Part shown: piece by piece, positions 15,583 to 23,656 of the stretch
Numbering within the stretch: the stretch's first letter is position 1
How the letters are laid out: the number at the start of each line of letters is the position of its first letter
Assembly: GCF_000195335.1 (NCBI RefSeq)
Contig: NC_015387.1
Location: 1,054,001 to 1,118,000, forward strand
Origin: Marinithermus hydrothermalis DSM 14884
Lineage (GTDB): Bacteria > Deinococcota > Deinococci > Deinococcales > Marinithermaceae
Length of the DNA stretch: 64,000 nt
Reading direction: 5' to 3'
Notes under the pieces: model-generated
Seen by the model: only the letters and a program-made list of their open reading frames with translations
What the model was told of the DNA's origin: nothing
Database searches by the model: none
Made by a program: the position numbers and the translations under genes

Positions 15583-16149
15583 TTAGAACAGCGTGACGCT
15601 TAGGTTAAGTCGAGTGATCTCGTAGGTGAAGTACACCTCGCCTTGGGTCGTGGCGGTGACGGGGCCGCCCGTGAGGTGAATCCCGAAACGCAGCGTACCT
15701 TCGTTGAGCGCTTGGAGCTGCGCGGGGTTCAGCAGGATTTGGTCGCTGATGGTGAGGTGTTCTGTCGAGAGGTCGAAGGTTCGGGGGTCACCGAGCTTGT
15801 ACGCTTCCTCCCAGAGGTTCACGTTGGGTGCGGCCGGCGCCAGGTAAGCCTGGACCGTCACGGTTCCCGAAAGGCCGCCGGGGGGCGTCTTGGTCAGTTC
15901 CACTGTGTAGTCCAGGCTGGCGCTGGTGAAGTTCACCGGGATCTCCGCGCCGCTGAAGTCCGCGTAGAACCCCTGGTCGTCGGGTAACCGCAGGTCCATG
16001 TTCCACGTGCCTGGGACGACCGTCCACGCGAAGGTACCGGAAGCTTCCGTGCCCAGGTAGGGCAGCAGGTTGACCGTGATGGGTAGAGCGCTGCACGCGC
16101 TGAGTGCGCCCATGACCAGGATCGCAAGTGAGAACTTCCGCATCCGCAT
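15583..16149 (-). CDS. Hypothetical lipoprotein (paralogue of the 16349 gene)
   Basis: The 188-residue protein has a lipoprotein signal peptide with a lipobox LSAC at about residues 16-19. The rest is beta-rich with no known motif. Its layout matches the neighbouring lipoprotein at 16349-16933: similar length, a PNVNLWEEAYKLG motif against SNIYQETYRVG, and a closing strand pair that ends a few residues from the stop. Both are probably surface or periplasmic components acting with the barrel protein encoded upstream (inference). The ATG at 16149 has AGGGAGGGGG before it, and an in-frame ATG 6 nt later is also possible. Confidence 0.75.
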   Translation of the reverse strand: MRMRKFSLAILVMGALSACSALPITVNLLPYLGTEASGTFAWTVVPGTWNMDLRLPDDQGFYADFSGAEIPVNFTSASLDYTVELTKTPPGGLSGTVTVQAYLAPAAPNVNLWEEAYKLGDPRTFDLSTEHLTISDQILLNPAQLQALNEGTLRFGIHLTGGPVTATTQGEVYFTYEITRLNLSVTLF

Positions 16150-16160
16150 TCCCCCTCCCT

Positions 16161-16191
16161 AAAAACGCGCCAGGGCGACAGGCGCCCTGGC
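16161..16191 (-). terminator. Terminator/attenuator hairpin directly before the lipoprotein gene
   Basis: A 9-bp GCCAGGGCG/CGCCCTGGC stem with a 5-nt loop is followed on the minus strand by GCGTTTTTA. The U-tract ends about 11 nt before the ATG at 16149 and abuts its ribosome site. It can stop read-through from the upstream gene or attenuate the downstream one. Confidence 0.65.
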
Positions 16192-16277
16192 AGTGTGCAC
16201 ACAAGATCCCCTAGCCGGTTGCGCCACTGGCTCCACCTGCCCCAGGCGCCCACGTACAGGACAGGCTTCCTCGCCGC

Positions 16278-16295
16278 TAGGGGAAGCTTCCCCTA
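16278..16295. repeat. 18-bp perfect palindrome in intergenic region
   Basis: TAGGGGAAGCTTCCCCTA lies in the 199-bp gap between the two lipoprotein genes. It may be an operator or part of the 3' end of the upstream transcript. Nothing else but the hairpin at 16161-16191 is recognisable in this gap. Confidence 0.5.
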
Positions 16296-16348
16296 ATGGC
16301 TACCCTACCACGTGGCCGGCCCCTTGCGTATCCCCCAAACGGGGGAGG

Positions 16349-16933
16349 CTACGCGTCCGGAATCAAGGCGAAGAGCCGGCCGCTCACGGACACCTCGGCC
16401 GTAGTGACGGTGTAGGCTACCGTACCGCCCCCGCTATCCAGCCTTAGCCCCACCCGAAAACGCCCAGCCCGCACGCGGTTAAACGCTTCCAGGTTCTCCG
16501 TTTCCGAGAGCGCCAAGACCAGCTCGAGAGGGCCCGTCTCCCCGGCAGCGAGGAGGAGTTGCGCCGTTTGCCCTACCCGGTAGGTTTCCTGGTAGATGTT
16601 GGACTCCGAATCCGGCGCGATGTACACCGCAATGCTAAAGCTCGTGCTCGCCGTGCCTTGGTTCGTGAGGTTAAGCCGTACCGTGATCGCTGCGCGTTCC
16701 AGGACCTCGAGGGAAGGTAGCTGGACGAGCTGCCCGCCGTCCGGGAGGTCCGCCCGGCCGTCCTCGCCGGCGGGCAGGTACACGGTACCGGATGCCGGGC
16801 TGACCTCGCCCGAGTCGAACCCCTGGGCCGCGATGAAGGAGGCGAGGTCGACCTTGAGGGTAGTGAGGGTGCTACCGCTGCACCCGACCAGGGTAAGGAC
16901 CAGCGTGAAGAAAAGAACCCAGATTCGCCGCAT
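16349..16933 (-). CDS. Hypothetical lipoprotein
   Basis: The 194-residue protein has a lipoprotein signal peptide with lipobox LVGC (about residues 15-18), then a region predicted to be mainly beta strand with no recognised catalytic motif. The middle segment (LNLTNQGTASTSFSIAVYIA) resembles a beta-sandwich strand pattern. It shares its architecture with the lipoprotein at 15583 and starts only 9 nt after the barrel gene at 16943, so the two are one transcription unit. Function unknown. An accessory to the barrel protein is plausible. Confidence 0.75.
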   Translation of the reverse strand: MRRIWVLFFTLVLTLVGCSGSTLTTLKVDLASFIAAQGFDSGEVSPASGTVYLPAGEDGRADLPDGGQLVQLPSLEVLERAAITVRLNLTNQGTASTSFSIAVYIAPDSESNIYQETYRVGQTAQLLLAAGETGPLELVLALSETENLEAFNRVRAGRFRVGLRLDSGGGTVAYTVTTAEVSVSGRLFALIPDA

Positions 16934-16942
16934 CGTGCCCTC

Positions 16943-18262
16943 CTATAACCCGAACCCCAGGCTGACCGCGATGCCGTACACCGGATCCCCGGTGAGGGGA
17001 GCTCGGTGCGTGGTCAGCGCCGCGTCGAGGCTGACGCCGCTTGCCTGATACCCCGCCCCAACGCCGAAGCGGAACGCTTCCTCCCAGCCGATCCCGCCGC
17101 GGATGCGGAAGGGGCCTAGGGCGTACTCGAGCCCCGCGTGCCCTTGGATCGTCTCGCCGAACCCCAGGTCCGCCCCTACCAGCACCGTGCTGGCCTCGGC
17201 GACGGGAATGCGGTACGCGGCGTTCGCGAAGACGTAAGGAGCAGCGCCGCTGGTCGTTCGGACCTCCGGTTGTTCGGTCAGGGTGCCGTCGGGGGTGATC
17301 TCGGCCCGAACGCCGCTCCACTGCACGAACCCCGCCGCGTTCAGTACGCCGACGCCCAGCTCTACCTGCTCGGTGCGCACCGCAAGCCCGAGGTCCGCGC
17401 GGAGGCCGTACCCGAAGCCGCGCCCGGGGTAAGCGTAAAAAGCGGTGGTGGTGAACTCCGTGGCGTTGGGGATGCGGTTGGCGTCGGTGGTGGTTTGGGC
17501 CGTGACGGTCGCGTCGATCATCCCGAGCCCGTAGAACCCCTGGAGCCGGGTGCCCCACGCCACATCCCCCGAAAAGCCCGGAACGGGAGGGAGAGCTGCT
17601 GCGTAACTCAGGCCGAGGTTAACCCCCGCCTGGGCTTGGGCGGTGCCGTCCAGGGTGTACGTGGTGTTCGGTTCGAACTGCCCCTGGGCCAAAGCGGTCT
17701 TCAACGCTTCGCTCGGTGTGAAGCGGAGGTTGCCGCCGCTCGCGAACAGGCCGAGCTCGAGCTCGAGGCCGGGAAGCCCTAGCGGGACGGGAAACCGCAG
17801 GAAGGGAGGGGGGGTGAGGTGGGTGGAGGGGGTGTGGCTGGGCGTGCTGGTGAACTCGAGGCTGAGCGGGGTGCCGTCGCCGTCCGTGAGCCGCACGCCG
17901 TCCGCGCTGACTTCGAACACCACCTCGCTGGGGCTTTGCGCGGGGTTGATGAGGAACTCGTAGGGGCGGCTCACCTGGTCGTAGAAGGCGAGCGCGTCGA
18001 AGTTGTTTTTGAAGACGGTTCGGTTGGTGAAGAAGGTGAAGGGGTTGGTTTCCGGGCGCAGCACCAGGTTCACTAGCCCCAGGGGGAGCGGCGTCGCCGC
18101 GACGCTGCTGGTCGCGTCTCCCGGTAAGGCCGCGTAGGCTGGGTTCAGGGGGGCGGCCCAGGGGCCCGGAAGGGTCACCCCGCCCATTCCTAAGCTGCGC
18201 ACGCCTTGGGCCCAACCCAGTCCGCTTAAGGCGAGGATCGTGAGGATCACGGTTCGTTTCAT
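16943..18262 (-). CDS. Predicted outer-membrane beta-barrel protein of unknown function
   Basis: The 439-residue protein has a signal peptide ending at AWA-Q (about residue 19), then GVRSLGMGGVTLPGPWAAPLNPA. This start (glycine-rich, a bulky turn, NPA) is typical of TraF/FadL-like and PorV-like barrels. The remainder alternates polar and hydrophobic residues with many GxG and aromatic positions, and it ends in a beta strand (YGIAVSLGFGL). It is likely an outer-membrane channel or assembly protein. Two lipoprotein genes follow on the same strand. Confidence 0.72.
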   Translation of the reverse strand: MKRTVILTILALSGLGWAQGVRSLGMGGVTLPGPWAAPLNPAYAALPGDATSSVAATPLPLGLVNLVLRPETNPFTFFTNRTVFKNNFDALAFYDQVSRPYEFLINPAQSPSEVVFEVSADGVRLTDGDGTPLSLEFTSTPSHTPSTHLTPPPFLRFPVPLGLPGLELELGLFASGGNLRFTPSEALKTALAQGQFEPNTTYTLDGTAQAQAGVNLGLSYAAALPPVPGFSGDVAWGTRLQGFYGLGMIDATVTAQTTTDANRIPNATEFTTTAFYAYPGRGFGYGLRADLGLAVRTEQVELGVGVLNAAGFVQWSGVRAEITPDGTLTEQPEVRTTSGAAPYVFANAAYRIPVAEASTVLVGADLGFGETIQGHAGLEYALGPFRIRGGIGWEEAFRFGVGAGYQASGVSLDAALTTHRAPLTGDPVYGIAVSLGFGL

Positions 18263-18337
18263 AGTCTGTACCTCATGAATGGCTTTGTGCTGTACTTCTT
18301 CTAACCAACCTCAGCTTATCGGAGGAGGTGCGCGTTG

Positions 18338-18381
18338 AAAACCCCGTGCCTGGCGAGGTTACCTTTGCCAAGCACGGGGTT
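18338..18381 (-). terminator. Rho-independent terminator after ruvC
   Basis: A 10-bp stem AACCCCGTGC/GCACGGGGTT with an inner TGGC/GCCA extension is followed on the minus strand by TTTTC. It lies about 40 nt past the ruvC stop. Confidence 0.82.
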
Positions 18382-18421
18382 GGCGGCGCCGAACAGCCGC
18401 GTTCTAAGGCCCGGCCACGCG

Positions 18422-18913
18422 CTACATCGAGGAAGTCGCGCCGGTCCTGAGGTGCGCGAGGTGCGTCAGGGCGATGGCGAGCGCGTCAGCCACGTGGCTG
18501 ACCTTGGGGGCCTCCCGGAGGTTCAGGATGGCCCGCACCATGTACGCGACCTGCGCCTTATCGGCGCGTCCGGTTCCCACGAGGGCCTGCTTGACCTGCA
18601 TGGGGCCGTACGCGAACACGGGAAGTCCCGCCTCGTCCGCGGCCACGAGCACCGCCCCCATCGCCCACCCCACGCGGTACGCCAGCTCGTTCTGGCGGTA
18701 GAAGTACTGCCCCTCCACCGCCACGGCCTCCGGCCGGTACGCCTCGAGCACCCCCCGCACGGCGCGGTAGATGCGCCCCACCCGTTTAGGGGCCGGCTCC
18801 CCGTGGCGCGTCCGCACCAGCTCGCCGTGCAAAAAGCGCGCCTTGGGACCGTCTCCCTCCACGACCCCCAGGCCCATGTTCGTGATCCCGGGGTCCACAC
18901 CAAGAACGATCAT
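18422..18913 (-). CDS. ruvC: Holliday junction resolvase RuvC
   Basis: The 163-residue protein shows the catalytic set of the RNase H-like fold: D7 (GVDPG), E67 (VAVEGQYFY), H140 and D143 (SHVADALAIAL). RuvC makes symmetric cuts in Holliday junctions moved by RuvAB. It lies 8 nt after yebC on the same strand, a common bacterial pairing. A terminator follows. Confidence 0.95.
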   Translation of the reverse strand: MIVLGVDPGITNMGLGVVEGDGPKARFLHGELVRTRHGEPAPKRVGRIYRAVRGVLEAYRPEAVAVEGQYFYRQNELAYRVGWAMGAVLVAADEAGLPVFAYGPMQVKQALVGTGRADKAQVAYMVRAILNLREAPKVSHVADALAIALTHLAHLRTGATSSM

Positions 18914-18921
18914 CCGAGGGG

Positions 18922-19659
18922 TTACGCCTCGACGCTCACGCCCTCGAGGTCCAGGTTGCTGTACACGTTCTGTACGTCGTCCAGGTCCTCGAGCGCGTCG
19001 ATCATGCGCAGCACCTTTTGGGCCTCTTCATCAGAGAGGCGCACGGTGTTCTGCGGCAGCATGGTGATCTCCACCGACTCGGCGCGGAACCCGCGTTCCT
19101 CGAGGCCCTTCGCGACCGCGTAGACCTCGGTCGGTTCGGTGTAGACCTCGAGGACCCCTTCCGACTCCAGGAGGTCCACCGCGCCGAGCTCGATGGCTGC
19201 TTCCTGCGCGGCGTCGCTGGTGTCTTTGAGCACGATTAGGCCGCGGCGTTCGAACTGCCAGGCGACCGCGCCGCTTGCGCCGAGCGACCCGCCGTGCTTG
19301 GTGAAGACGTGGCGCACCTCGCCTGCGGTGCGGTTGCGGTTATCGGTGAGGGCGTACACCAAGAGGGCGACACCGCCGGGGGCGTACCCTTCGTACACGA
19401 TCTCTTCGTACTGGGTGGCGCCTTCCCCTTCGCCGCGCAGCTTGGCGAGCAGGCGGTCGATGTTGTCCTGGGGAACGTCGTCACGACGGGCGGCCTCGAT
19501 GGCGTTTCTGAGCTGCACGTTGGCGGCGGGGTCGGGGGAGCCGCCCGCGCGGGCCGCGGCCTGGATGGCCCGCAGGTGCTTGGTGATCATTTTGCCGCGC
19601 TTGGCGTCGTTGGCTGCCTTCTTGCGTTTGATCTGTGCCCATTTACTGTGACCGGCCAT
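18922..19659 (-). CDS. YebC/PmpR family protein
   Basis: The 245-residue protein starts with the conserved [22 protein letters not shown] block and keeps the family's three-domain length. YebC-type proteins are DNA-binding regulators in some bacteria, and newer work on the family links them to translation of proline stretches. The cellular role here is not shown. It is first in a two-gene unit with ruvC and has a TATAAT box 28 nt upstream. Confidence 0.93.
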   Translation of the reverse strand: MAGHSKWAQIKRKKAANDAKRGKMITKHLRAIQAAARAGGSPDPAANVQLRNAIEAARRDDVPQDNIDRLLAKLRGEGEGATQYEEIVYEGYAPGGVALLVYALTDNRNRTAGEVRHVFTKHGGSLGASGAVAWQFERRGLIVLKDTSDAAQEAAIELGAVDLLESEGVLEVYTEPTEVYAVAKGLEERGFRAESVEITMLPQNTVRLSDEEAQKVLRMIDALEDLDDVQNVYSNLDLEGVSVEA

Positions 19660-19687
19660 ACCTCACCTCGTGTCTTCAGCATTCCCC

Positions 19688-19693
19688 ATTATA
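19688..19693 (-). promoter_or_regulatory. -10 box of yebC-ruvC
   Basis: TATAAT on the minus strand lies 28 nt before the yebC ATG, with GAGGTGAGG as ribosome site. Confidence 0.55.
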
Positions 19694-19723
19694 GTCGCTC
19701 GGCCTGGTATCCTTAAGCCGGCT

Positions 19724-20764
19724 ATGCGTGCACTGTTTAAGGACGCTCCTCGACCGGGTTTGCAGCTTAAGGAAGTGGAGCCGCCCACGCCCGGGCCTGG
19801 CGAGATCCTGGTTCGGGTCGAGGCAGCCTCCATCTGCGGCACGGACCTGCACATCTACAACTGGGACAACTGGGCCGCGTCTCGCATGCGCCCCCCCCTA
19901 GTGATCGGGCACGAGTTCTCCGGGGTGGTGGAGGCCGTGGGGCCGGGGGTGACCCACCCCAGGGTGGGGGATCACGTGAGCCTCGAGAGTCACGTGGTCT
20001 GCCATAACTGCGCGGCCTGCCGGACCGGGAACTACCACGTCTGCCTCAACACCCAGATCCTTGGCGTGGACCGTGACGGTGGGTTCGCGGAGTACGTGGT
20101 CGTGCCCGCGGAGAACGCCTGGGTCAACCCTCCTGACCTGCCGTTTGAGGTAGCTGCGATCCTGGAGCCTTTTGGCAACGCGGTGCACACCGTGTACGCC
20201 GGGAGCGGGGTTTCGGGGAGGAGCGTGCTGATCACGGGATGTGGACCGATCGGCTTGATGGCCGTGGCGATCGCGCGGGCCTCGGGGGCCGGGCCCATCA
20301 TCGCGACGGACGTGAACCCCTACCGCCTGGCCTTCGCGGAGCGGCTGGGCGCGGACCGGGTGGTGAACGTCCTGGAGGAGGATCCCGTGCGGGTGGTGAA
20401 GGACCTCACCGGCGGCAACGGCGTCGAGGTGCTCTTGGAGTTCTCCGGGAACGAGAAGGCGATCCACCAGGGGCTGCAGGCCCTCATGGCCGGCGGGGAA
20501 GCCCGCATTCTGGGGATTCCGTCCGACCCCATCGCGTTCGACCTGGCCGGTGAGCTTGTGATGCGCGGCATCACCGCGTACGGCATCGCGGGGCGCCGGT
20601 TGTGGCAGACCTGGATGCAGGGCACGGCCCTGGTCTACTCGGAACGGGTGGATCTGAAGCCGCTCCTCACCCACACCTACCCGATCGCGCGTTTTGAGGA
20701 GGCTTTTGCGCGGTTGCAGCAGGGCCAGGCGGTCAAGGTCGTGCTCTACCCTCGGGAAGCCTAG
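19724..20764 (+). CDS. tdh: L-threonine 3-dehydrogenase
   Basis: The 346-residue zinc alcohol dehydrogenase family protein has the catalytic zinc ligands C38 and H63-E64 ([12 protein letters not shown]), the structural zinc Cys cluster ([15 protein letters not shown]) and an NAD-binding [10 protein letters not shown] loop. The stretch [10 protein letters not shown] is typical of Tdh. It oxidises L-threonine to 2-amino-3-ketobutyrate with NAD. ATG 19724 fits the family start (MRALFKD). The frame is open to 19670 but crosses the yebC promoter region. A T-tailed hairpin follows. Confidence 0.93.
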   Translation: MRALFKDAPRPGLQLKEVEPPTPGPGEILVRVEAASICGTDLHIYNWDNWAASRMRPPLVIGHEFSGVVEAVGPGVTHPRVGDHVSLESHVVCHNCAACRTGNYHVCLNTQILGVDRDGGFAEYVVVPAENAWVNPPDLPFEVAAILEPFGNAVHTVYAGSGVSGRSVLITGCGPIGLMAVAIARASGAGPIIATDVNPYRLAFAERLGADRVVNVLEEDPVRVVKDLTGGNGVEVLLEFSGNEKAIHQGLQALMAGGEARILGIPSDPIAFDLAGELVMRGITAYGIAGRRLWQTWMQGTALVYSERVDLKPLLTHTYPIARFEEAFARLQQGQAVKVVLYPREA

Positions 20765-20775
20765 CCCCTGACCCC

Positions 20776-20816
20776 AGGCGCGGGGGGCTTTCGGGTGCTC
20801 CCCCGCCTGTTTTGTT
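20776..20816 (+). terminator. Rho-independent terminator after tdh
   Basis: An AGGCG-GGGG/CCCC-CGCCT stem with one bulged base and a loop of about 14 nt is followed by GTTTTGTT. It lies 12 nt past the tdh stop. Confidence 0.8.
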
Positions 20817-20821
20817 AGGCT
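20816..20821 (+). promoter_or_regulatory. Leaderless -10 box of mtnA
   Basis: TAGGCT is followed by exactly 6 nt and GTG 20828. It begins at the last base of the tdh terminator tail. Confidence 0.45.
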
Positions 20822-20827
20822 ATGGGC

Positions 20828-21820
20828 GTGGAACGCGTGCTGCCCTTTCGTTTCGACGAGGCCGAGGCGACGTTTTGGCTTTTGGATCAGCGCAAGCTGC
20901 CCTTCGAGGAGGTCTGGGTCCCCGTAAAGACCGCCCGCGAGGCCGCGGAAGCGATCCGCGCCATGGTGGTGCGGGGCGCGCCGGCCATCGGCGTGACCGC
21001 AGCTTACGGCATGGTGCTCGCGCACCTCGCGGGGGAGGCGCTGGCCGAAGCGGACGCCCGCTTGCGTGAAAGCCGCCCCACCGCGGTCAACTTGTTCTAC
21101 GCCCTCGACAGGATGCGGCCCGCTTGGGGAAGCCTCGAGCAGGCCCTCGAGACGGCACGCGCGATCTGGCGTGAGGTGGAGGAGACGGAGCGCGCGATCA
21201 GCCGTAACGGCGCGGCGCTTTTGCGGGGGCAGGTCCTGACGCACTGCAACACCGGCCCGCTCGCCACGGGCGGGTACGGGACCGCGCTCGGCGCGATCAT
21301 TGAGGCCTGGCGGCAGGGGCGGATCACCCACGTGTGGGTGGACGAGACCCGGCCGTACCTGCAAGGGGCGCGCCTCACCGCGTGGGAGCTGCAAAAGGCC
21401 GGGGTGCCGGCCACGCTCATCACCGACAACACGGCCGCGTACCTCATGCAGCAGGGCGAGGTGGACGCGGTCATCGTGGGCACCGACCGCATGGCGATGA
21501 ACGGGGATTTTGCGAACAAGATCGGCACCTACGGTCTCGCGGTGCTCGCGCGCCACCACGGGATTCCCTTCTACCCCGCGCTGCCGTTGAGTTCGGTGGA
21601 CCCCGCCCTAAAGACCGGGGCGGACATCCCCATTGAGGAACGCAGCCCTGAGGAGGTCACTACGGTGCGCGGCGTGCCCATCGCTCCGGAGGGGTTCCCC
21701 GCGCGGCACCCGGCCTTCGACGTGACCCCCCATGCCCTCATTACGGGCATCGTGACCGAGAAAGGCGTGCTGTACCCGCCCTTTGACGAAGCGCTTGGGA
21801 GGGCGCTTGGGCTGGATTGA
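20828..21820 (+). CDS. mtnA: Methylthioribose-1-phosphate isomerase
   Basis: The enzyme converts 5-methylthioribose-1-phosphate to methylthioribulose-1-phosphate in methionine salvage. The conserved catalytic Cys lies in HCNTGPLATGGYGTALG and the Asp in IVGTDRMAMNGDFANKIGTY. The RGAPAIG sugar-phosphate loop is near residue 50. It is distinguished from eIF2B alpha-like paralogues by these motifs. The start is either ATG 20822 or GTG 20828. I prefer the latter because a -10 box ends 6 nt upstream and there is no ribosome site. Confidence 0.93.
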   Translation: MERVLPFRFDEAEATFWLLDQRKLPFEEVWVPVKTAREAAEAIRAMVVRGAPAIGVTAAYGMVLAHLAGEALAEADARLRESRPTAVNLFYALDRMRPAWGSLEQALETARAIWREVEETERAISRNGAALLRGQVLTHCNTGPLATGGYGTALGAIIEAWRQGRITHVWVDETRPYLQGARLTAWELQKAGVPATLITDNTAAYLMQQGEVDAVIVGTDRMAMNGDFANKIGTYGLAVLARHHGIPFYPALPLSSVDPALKTGADIPIEERSPEEVTTVRGVPIAPEGFPARHPAFDVTPHALITGIVTEKGVLYPPFDEALGRALGLD

Positions 21821-22418
21821 AGCGCTGCTAGGGATCGCGTGCCCCGGGTGCGGCCGGGGCTTGGACGCGGCCGGTTTGTGCACCGCTTGCCGGAAAGCCC
21901 TCGCCCCTAGGCGACGCGGTCACCTGGTTTTCCTCGGAACTTACGCCCGGTGGGGTGGGGCGGTGCGGGCCTTGAAGTACCGCGGCTACCGGGAGGTCGC
22001 GCGGGTGCTGGCGCCAGTCCTTGCGCGCGGGGTGCACGAAGCCGGATGGGAGATCACCGCGGTGACCGCGGTGCCTACCCTCGTCTGGCGGCGCTTGCGG
22101 CGCGGGTACAACCCGGCGGAGGTCCTGGCCCAAGCGGTGGCTGAGGTCCTCGAGCGCCCCTACGTCCCGGTCCTAAGGCGCGCGCGGTACACTCCCTCCC
22201 AGACCCGAAGGGCTCCTCAGGAGCGCGCGAACCTGCCCCCGGACCTCTTTCGGGCCGCGCCGGTGCGGGGGGACTGGCTCCTCGTGGATGACGTGTGGAC
22301 GAGCGGCGCGACCTTCGCGCGTGCCCGCGACGCCCTAGCGCGGGCCGGGGCCCGCCGCGTGTACGGCGCGGTCATTGCGGTGCGGAACCCCAAAGCCGCC
22401 GGGTTGACTCCCGTATAA
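21783..22418 (+). CDS. comF: ComF family phosphoribosyltransferase-like protein
   Basis: The protein has an N-terminal zinc-ribbon-like set CPGCGRGL...CTAC, the central VRALKYRGYREVARVLAP block, and a C-terminal PRPP-binding loop LLVDDVWTSGATF. ComF is needed for DNA uptake in competent bacteria, which fits natural transformation in Thermales. It may feed nucleotides or a PRPP product to the uptake system (family inference). The start is uncertain: the longest frame begins at TTG 21783 and overlaps mtnA, and TTG 21807 (LGWIEALLG) is the alternative. Confidence 0.85.
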   Translation: MTKRLGGRLGWIEALLGIACPGCGRGLDAAGLCTACRKALAPRRRGHLVFLGTYARWGGAVRALKYRGYREVARVLAPVLARGVHEAGWEITAVTAVPTLVWRRLRRGYNPAEVLAQAVAEVLERPYVPVLRRARYTPSQTRRAPQERANLPPDLFRAAPVRGDWLLVDDVWTSGATFARARDALARAGARRVYGAVIAVRNPKAAGLTPV

Positions 22419-22419
22419 T
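22414..22419 (+). promoter_or_regulatory. -10 box of the DUF4258-like gene
   Basis: TATAAT overlaps the comF stop and lies 22 nt before the ATG at 22442, with AAAGGGGGTGGGGG as ribosome site. A TTGACT 4 bp upstream is too close to be its -35. Confidence 0.5.
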
Positions 22420-22441
22420 CCACACAAAGGGGGTGGGGGTG

Positions 22442-22843
22442 ATGCGGAAACGTCGGCTCAGGCGGCTCGAGGAGTTGATCCCGCATCTCAGGGAAGGACG
22501 GTACCGCATCGGCCCCCACGTCGCCAAGCACATGGTGCAGGAGGGGTTCACCGAGCTGGACGTCGTCCAGGCGGTGCGCTGGGGGCGCGAGCTTGCCGTA
22601 TACCCGGAGGACGAGCGGATGCTGGTGCTGGGGTATATCGTGGTGAGCCCCCGGCTCAAGCTGCCCCTGCACGTGGTGCTCGAGTACCACAAGGCCCGCT
22701 GGGTGGACATCGTGACCGCGTTCATTCCGCGTGAGCCGCACCGGGTGTACTCCCGGGCGCGTCTCGCGGCGATCCTGCGTTTTGATGGGGCCCGGGAGGC
22801 GGTCGAGTGGGTGCGCCCGAAGCGCGCGGAGGGCGAGGGTTAA
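22442..22843 (+). CDS. DUF4258-like small protein
   Basis: The 133-residue protein starts with an Arg-rich segment (MRKRRLRRLEELI). A compact domain follows (GPHVAKHMVQEGFTELDVVQ, then VVLEYHKARWVDIVTAFIP) that resembles the DUF4258 family, thought to be related to RelE/BrnT-like toxin folds. No antitoxin gene is adjacent, so a free-standing regulatory or RNA-binding role is as likely as toxicity. ATG 22442 is chosen for its Shine-Dalgarno site and promoter. The stop overlaps the converging isomerase gene by 4 bp. Confidence 0.7.
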   Translation: MRKRRLRRLEELIPHLREGRYRIGPHVAKHMVQEGFTELDVVQAVRWGRELAVYPEDERMLVLGYIVVSPRLKLPLHVVLEYHKARWVDIVTAFIPREPHRVYSRARLAAILRFDGAREAVEWVRPKRAEGEG

Positions 22844-23643
22844 CAGGCCCGTAACCAGGTCAGGCTGTCCTTTAGGTCCGCTTCGAGCTGGGCGAGGTAA
22901 TCGCCTTCCTTGACCGGGGTGAAGGGGTCGGGCCCCGGAGCGGTGACCTCGAGGATGAGGGGGCCGGTGTACCCGACCTCTTGCAGCGCGTGGAGGAGGG
23001 CGGGGAAGTCGGTGTGCCCGTGGCCGATCCCCCGGCGGTTCGAGTCCGCCAGGTGCACGAGCCCGAGCCGGTCCCCCGTGCGCCGGATCGCCGCCGCGGG
23101 GTCGGGTTCCTCGAGGTTCATGTGGTAGGCGTCGAGCAGGACTTTGAGGTTCGGGTGGCCCACCGCCTCGAGGAGCTCGAGGGCCTCGGCGGTGGTGTGC
23201 ACCAGGTGGGTCTCGTAGCGGTTCAGCACCTCGAACACGAGCGTGACCTCGGCCTGGGCGGCTGTTTCGGCTAGGGTTTGGAGGGCCTCCACCAACCAAC
23301 CCCATTCCATCCGCCTATCGGCGAGGGGCGCGAACCGGCCCACGTGCCCGTGACAGGAGACCCGCGCCCCGCCCAGCGCTCTGGCGAACTCGATGAGGCG
23401 TGCGTAGTCATCCAGGGCTGCCCGCCGCACCCAGGGCTCGGGGTGGGTCAGGTCCACGTTCATCGGGGTTAGGGAGTAGACCTCCAGGCCGTGCGCTTCC
23501 AGCAGCCGCCGCGTCGCTCGGGGGTCTAGGCTCACGTCGCCGTAGAGCTCCACGCCGTCGAACCCCAGTTGCTCGAGGCGCGCCGCGATCGCCTCCAGCG
23601 GCAGGGGGCCAAACGTCCAGGTGCACACGCCGATCCTCCACAC
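22840..23643 (-). CDS. Sugar phosphate isomerase/epimerase, xylose isomerase-like TIM barrel
   Basis: The 267-residue protein has the AP-endonuclease-2/TIM-barrel pattern: GVELYGD near residue 35, CHGHVGR in the middle, FEVLNRYETHLVHT with the metal-binding Glu, LLDAYHMNLEE with Asp and His, and HLADSNRRGIGHG near the end. These give the usual Glu-Asp-His-Glu divalent metal site. The likely reaction is 3-epimerisation or isomerisation of a keto-sugar. The substrate is unknown. GTG 23643 follows ribF by 13 nt on the same strand. Confidence 0.85.
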   Translation of the reverse strand: MWRIGVCTWTFGPLPLEAIAARLEQLGFDGVELYGDVSLDPRATRRLLEAHGLEVYSLTPMNVDLTHPEPWVRRAALDDYARLIEFARALGGARVSCHGHVGRFAPLADRRMEWGWLVEALQTLAETAAQAEVTLVFEVLNRYETHLVHTTAEALELLEAVGHPNLKVLLDAYHMNLEEPDPAAAIRRTGDRLGLVHLADSNRRGIGHGHTDFPALLHALQEVGYTGPLILEVTAPGPDPFTPVKEGDYLAQLEADLKDSLTWLRAC

Positions 23644-23656
23644 GATCCCGCTCCCT

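Noticed and set aside
19898-21559. Long minus-strand ORF of 553 codons opposite tdh and mtnA
   Set aside because: It is a shadow of two well-identified plus-strand genes. GC-rich third positions keep the reverse frame open. No motif, ribosome site or promoter supports it.
22404-22419. TTGACT and TATAAT as a promoter pair
   Set aside because: The hexamers are only 4 bp apart. The TATAAT is kept as a -10 box but TTGACT cannot be its -35.
22442-22843. DUF4258-like gene as half of a toxin-antitoxin pair
   Set aside because: No small partner gene lies on either side. It has a promoter and ends in a converging metabolic gene, so a TA module is not supported.
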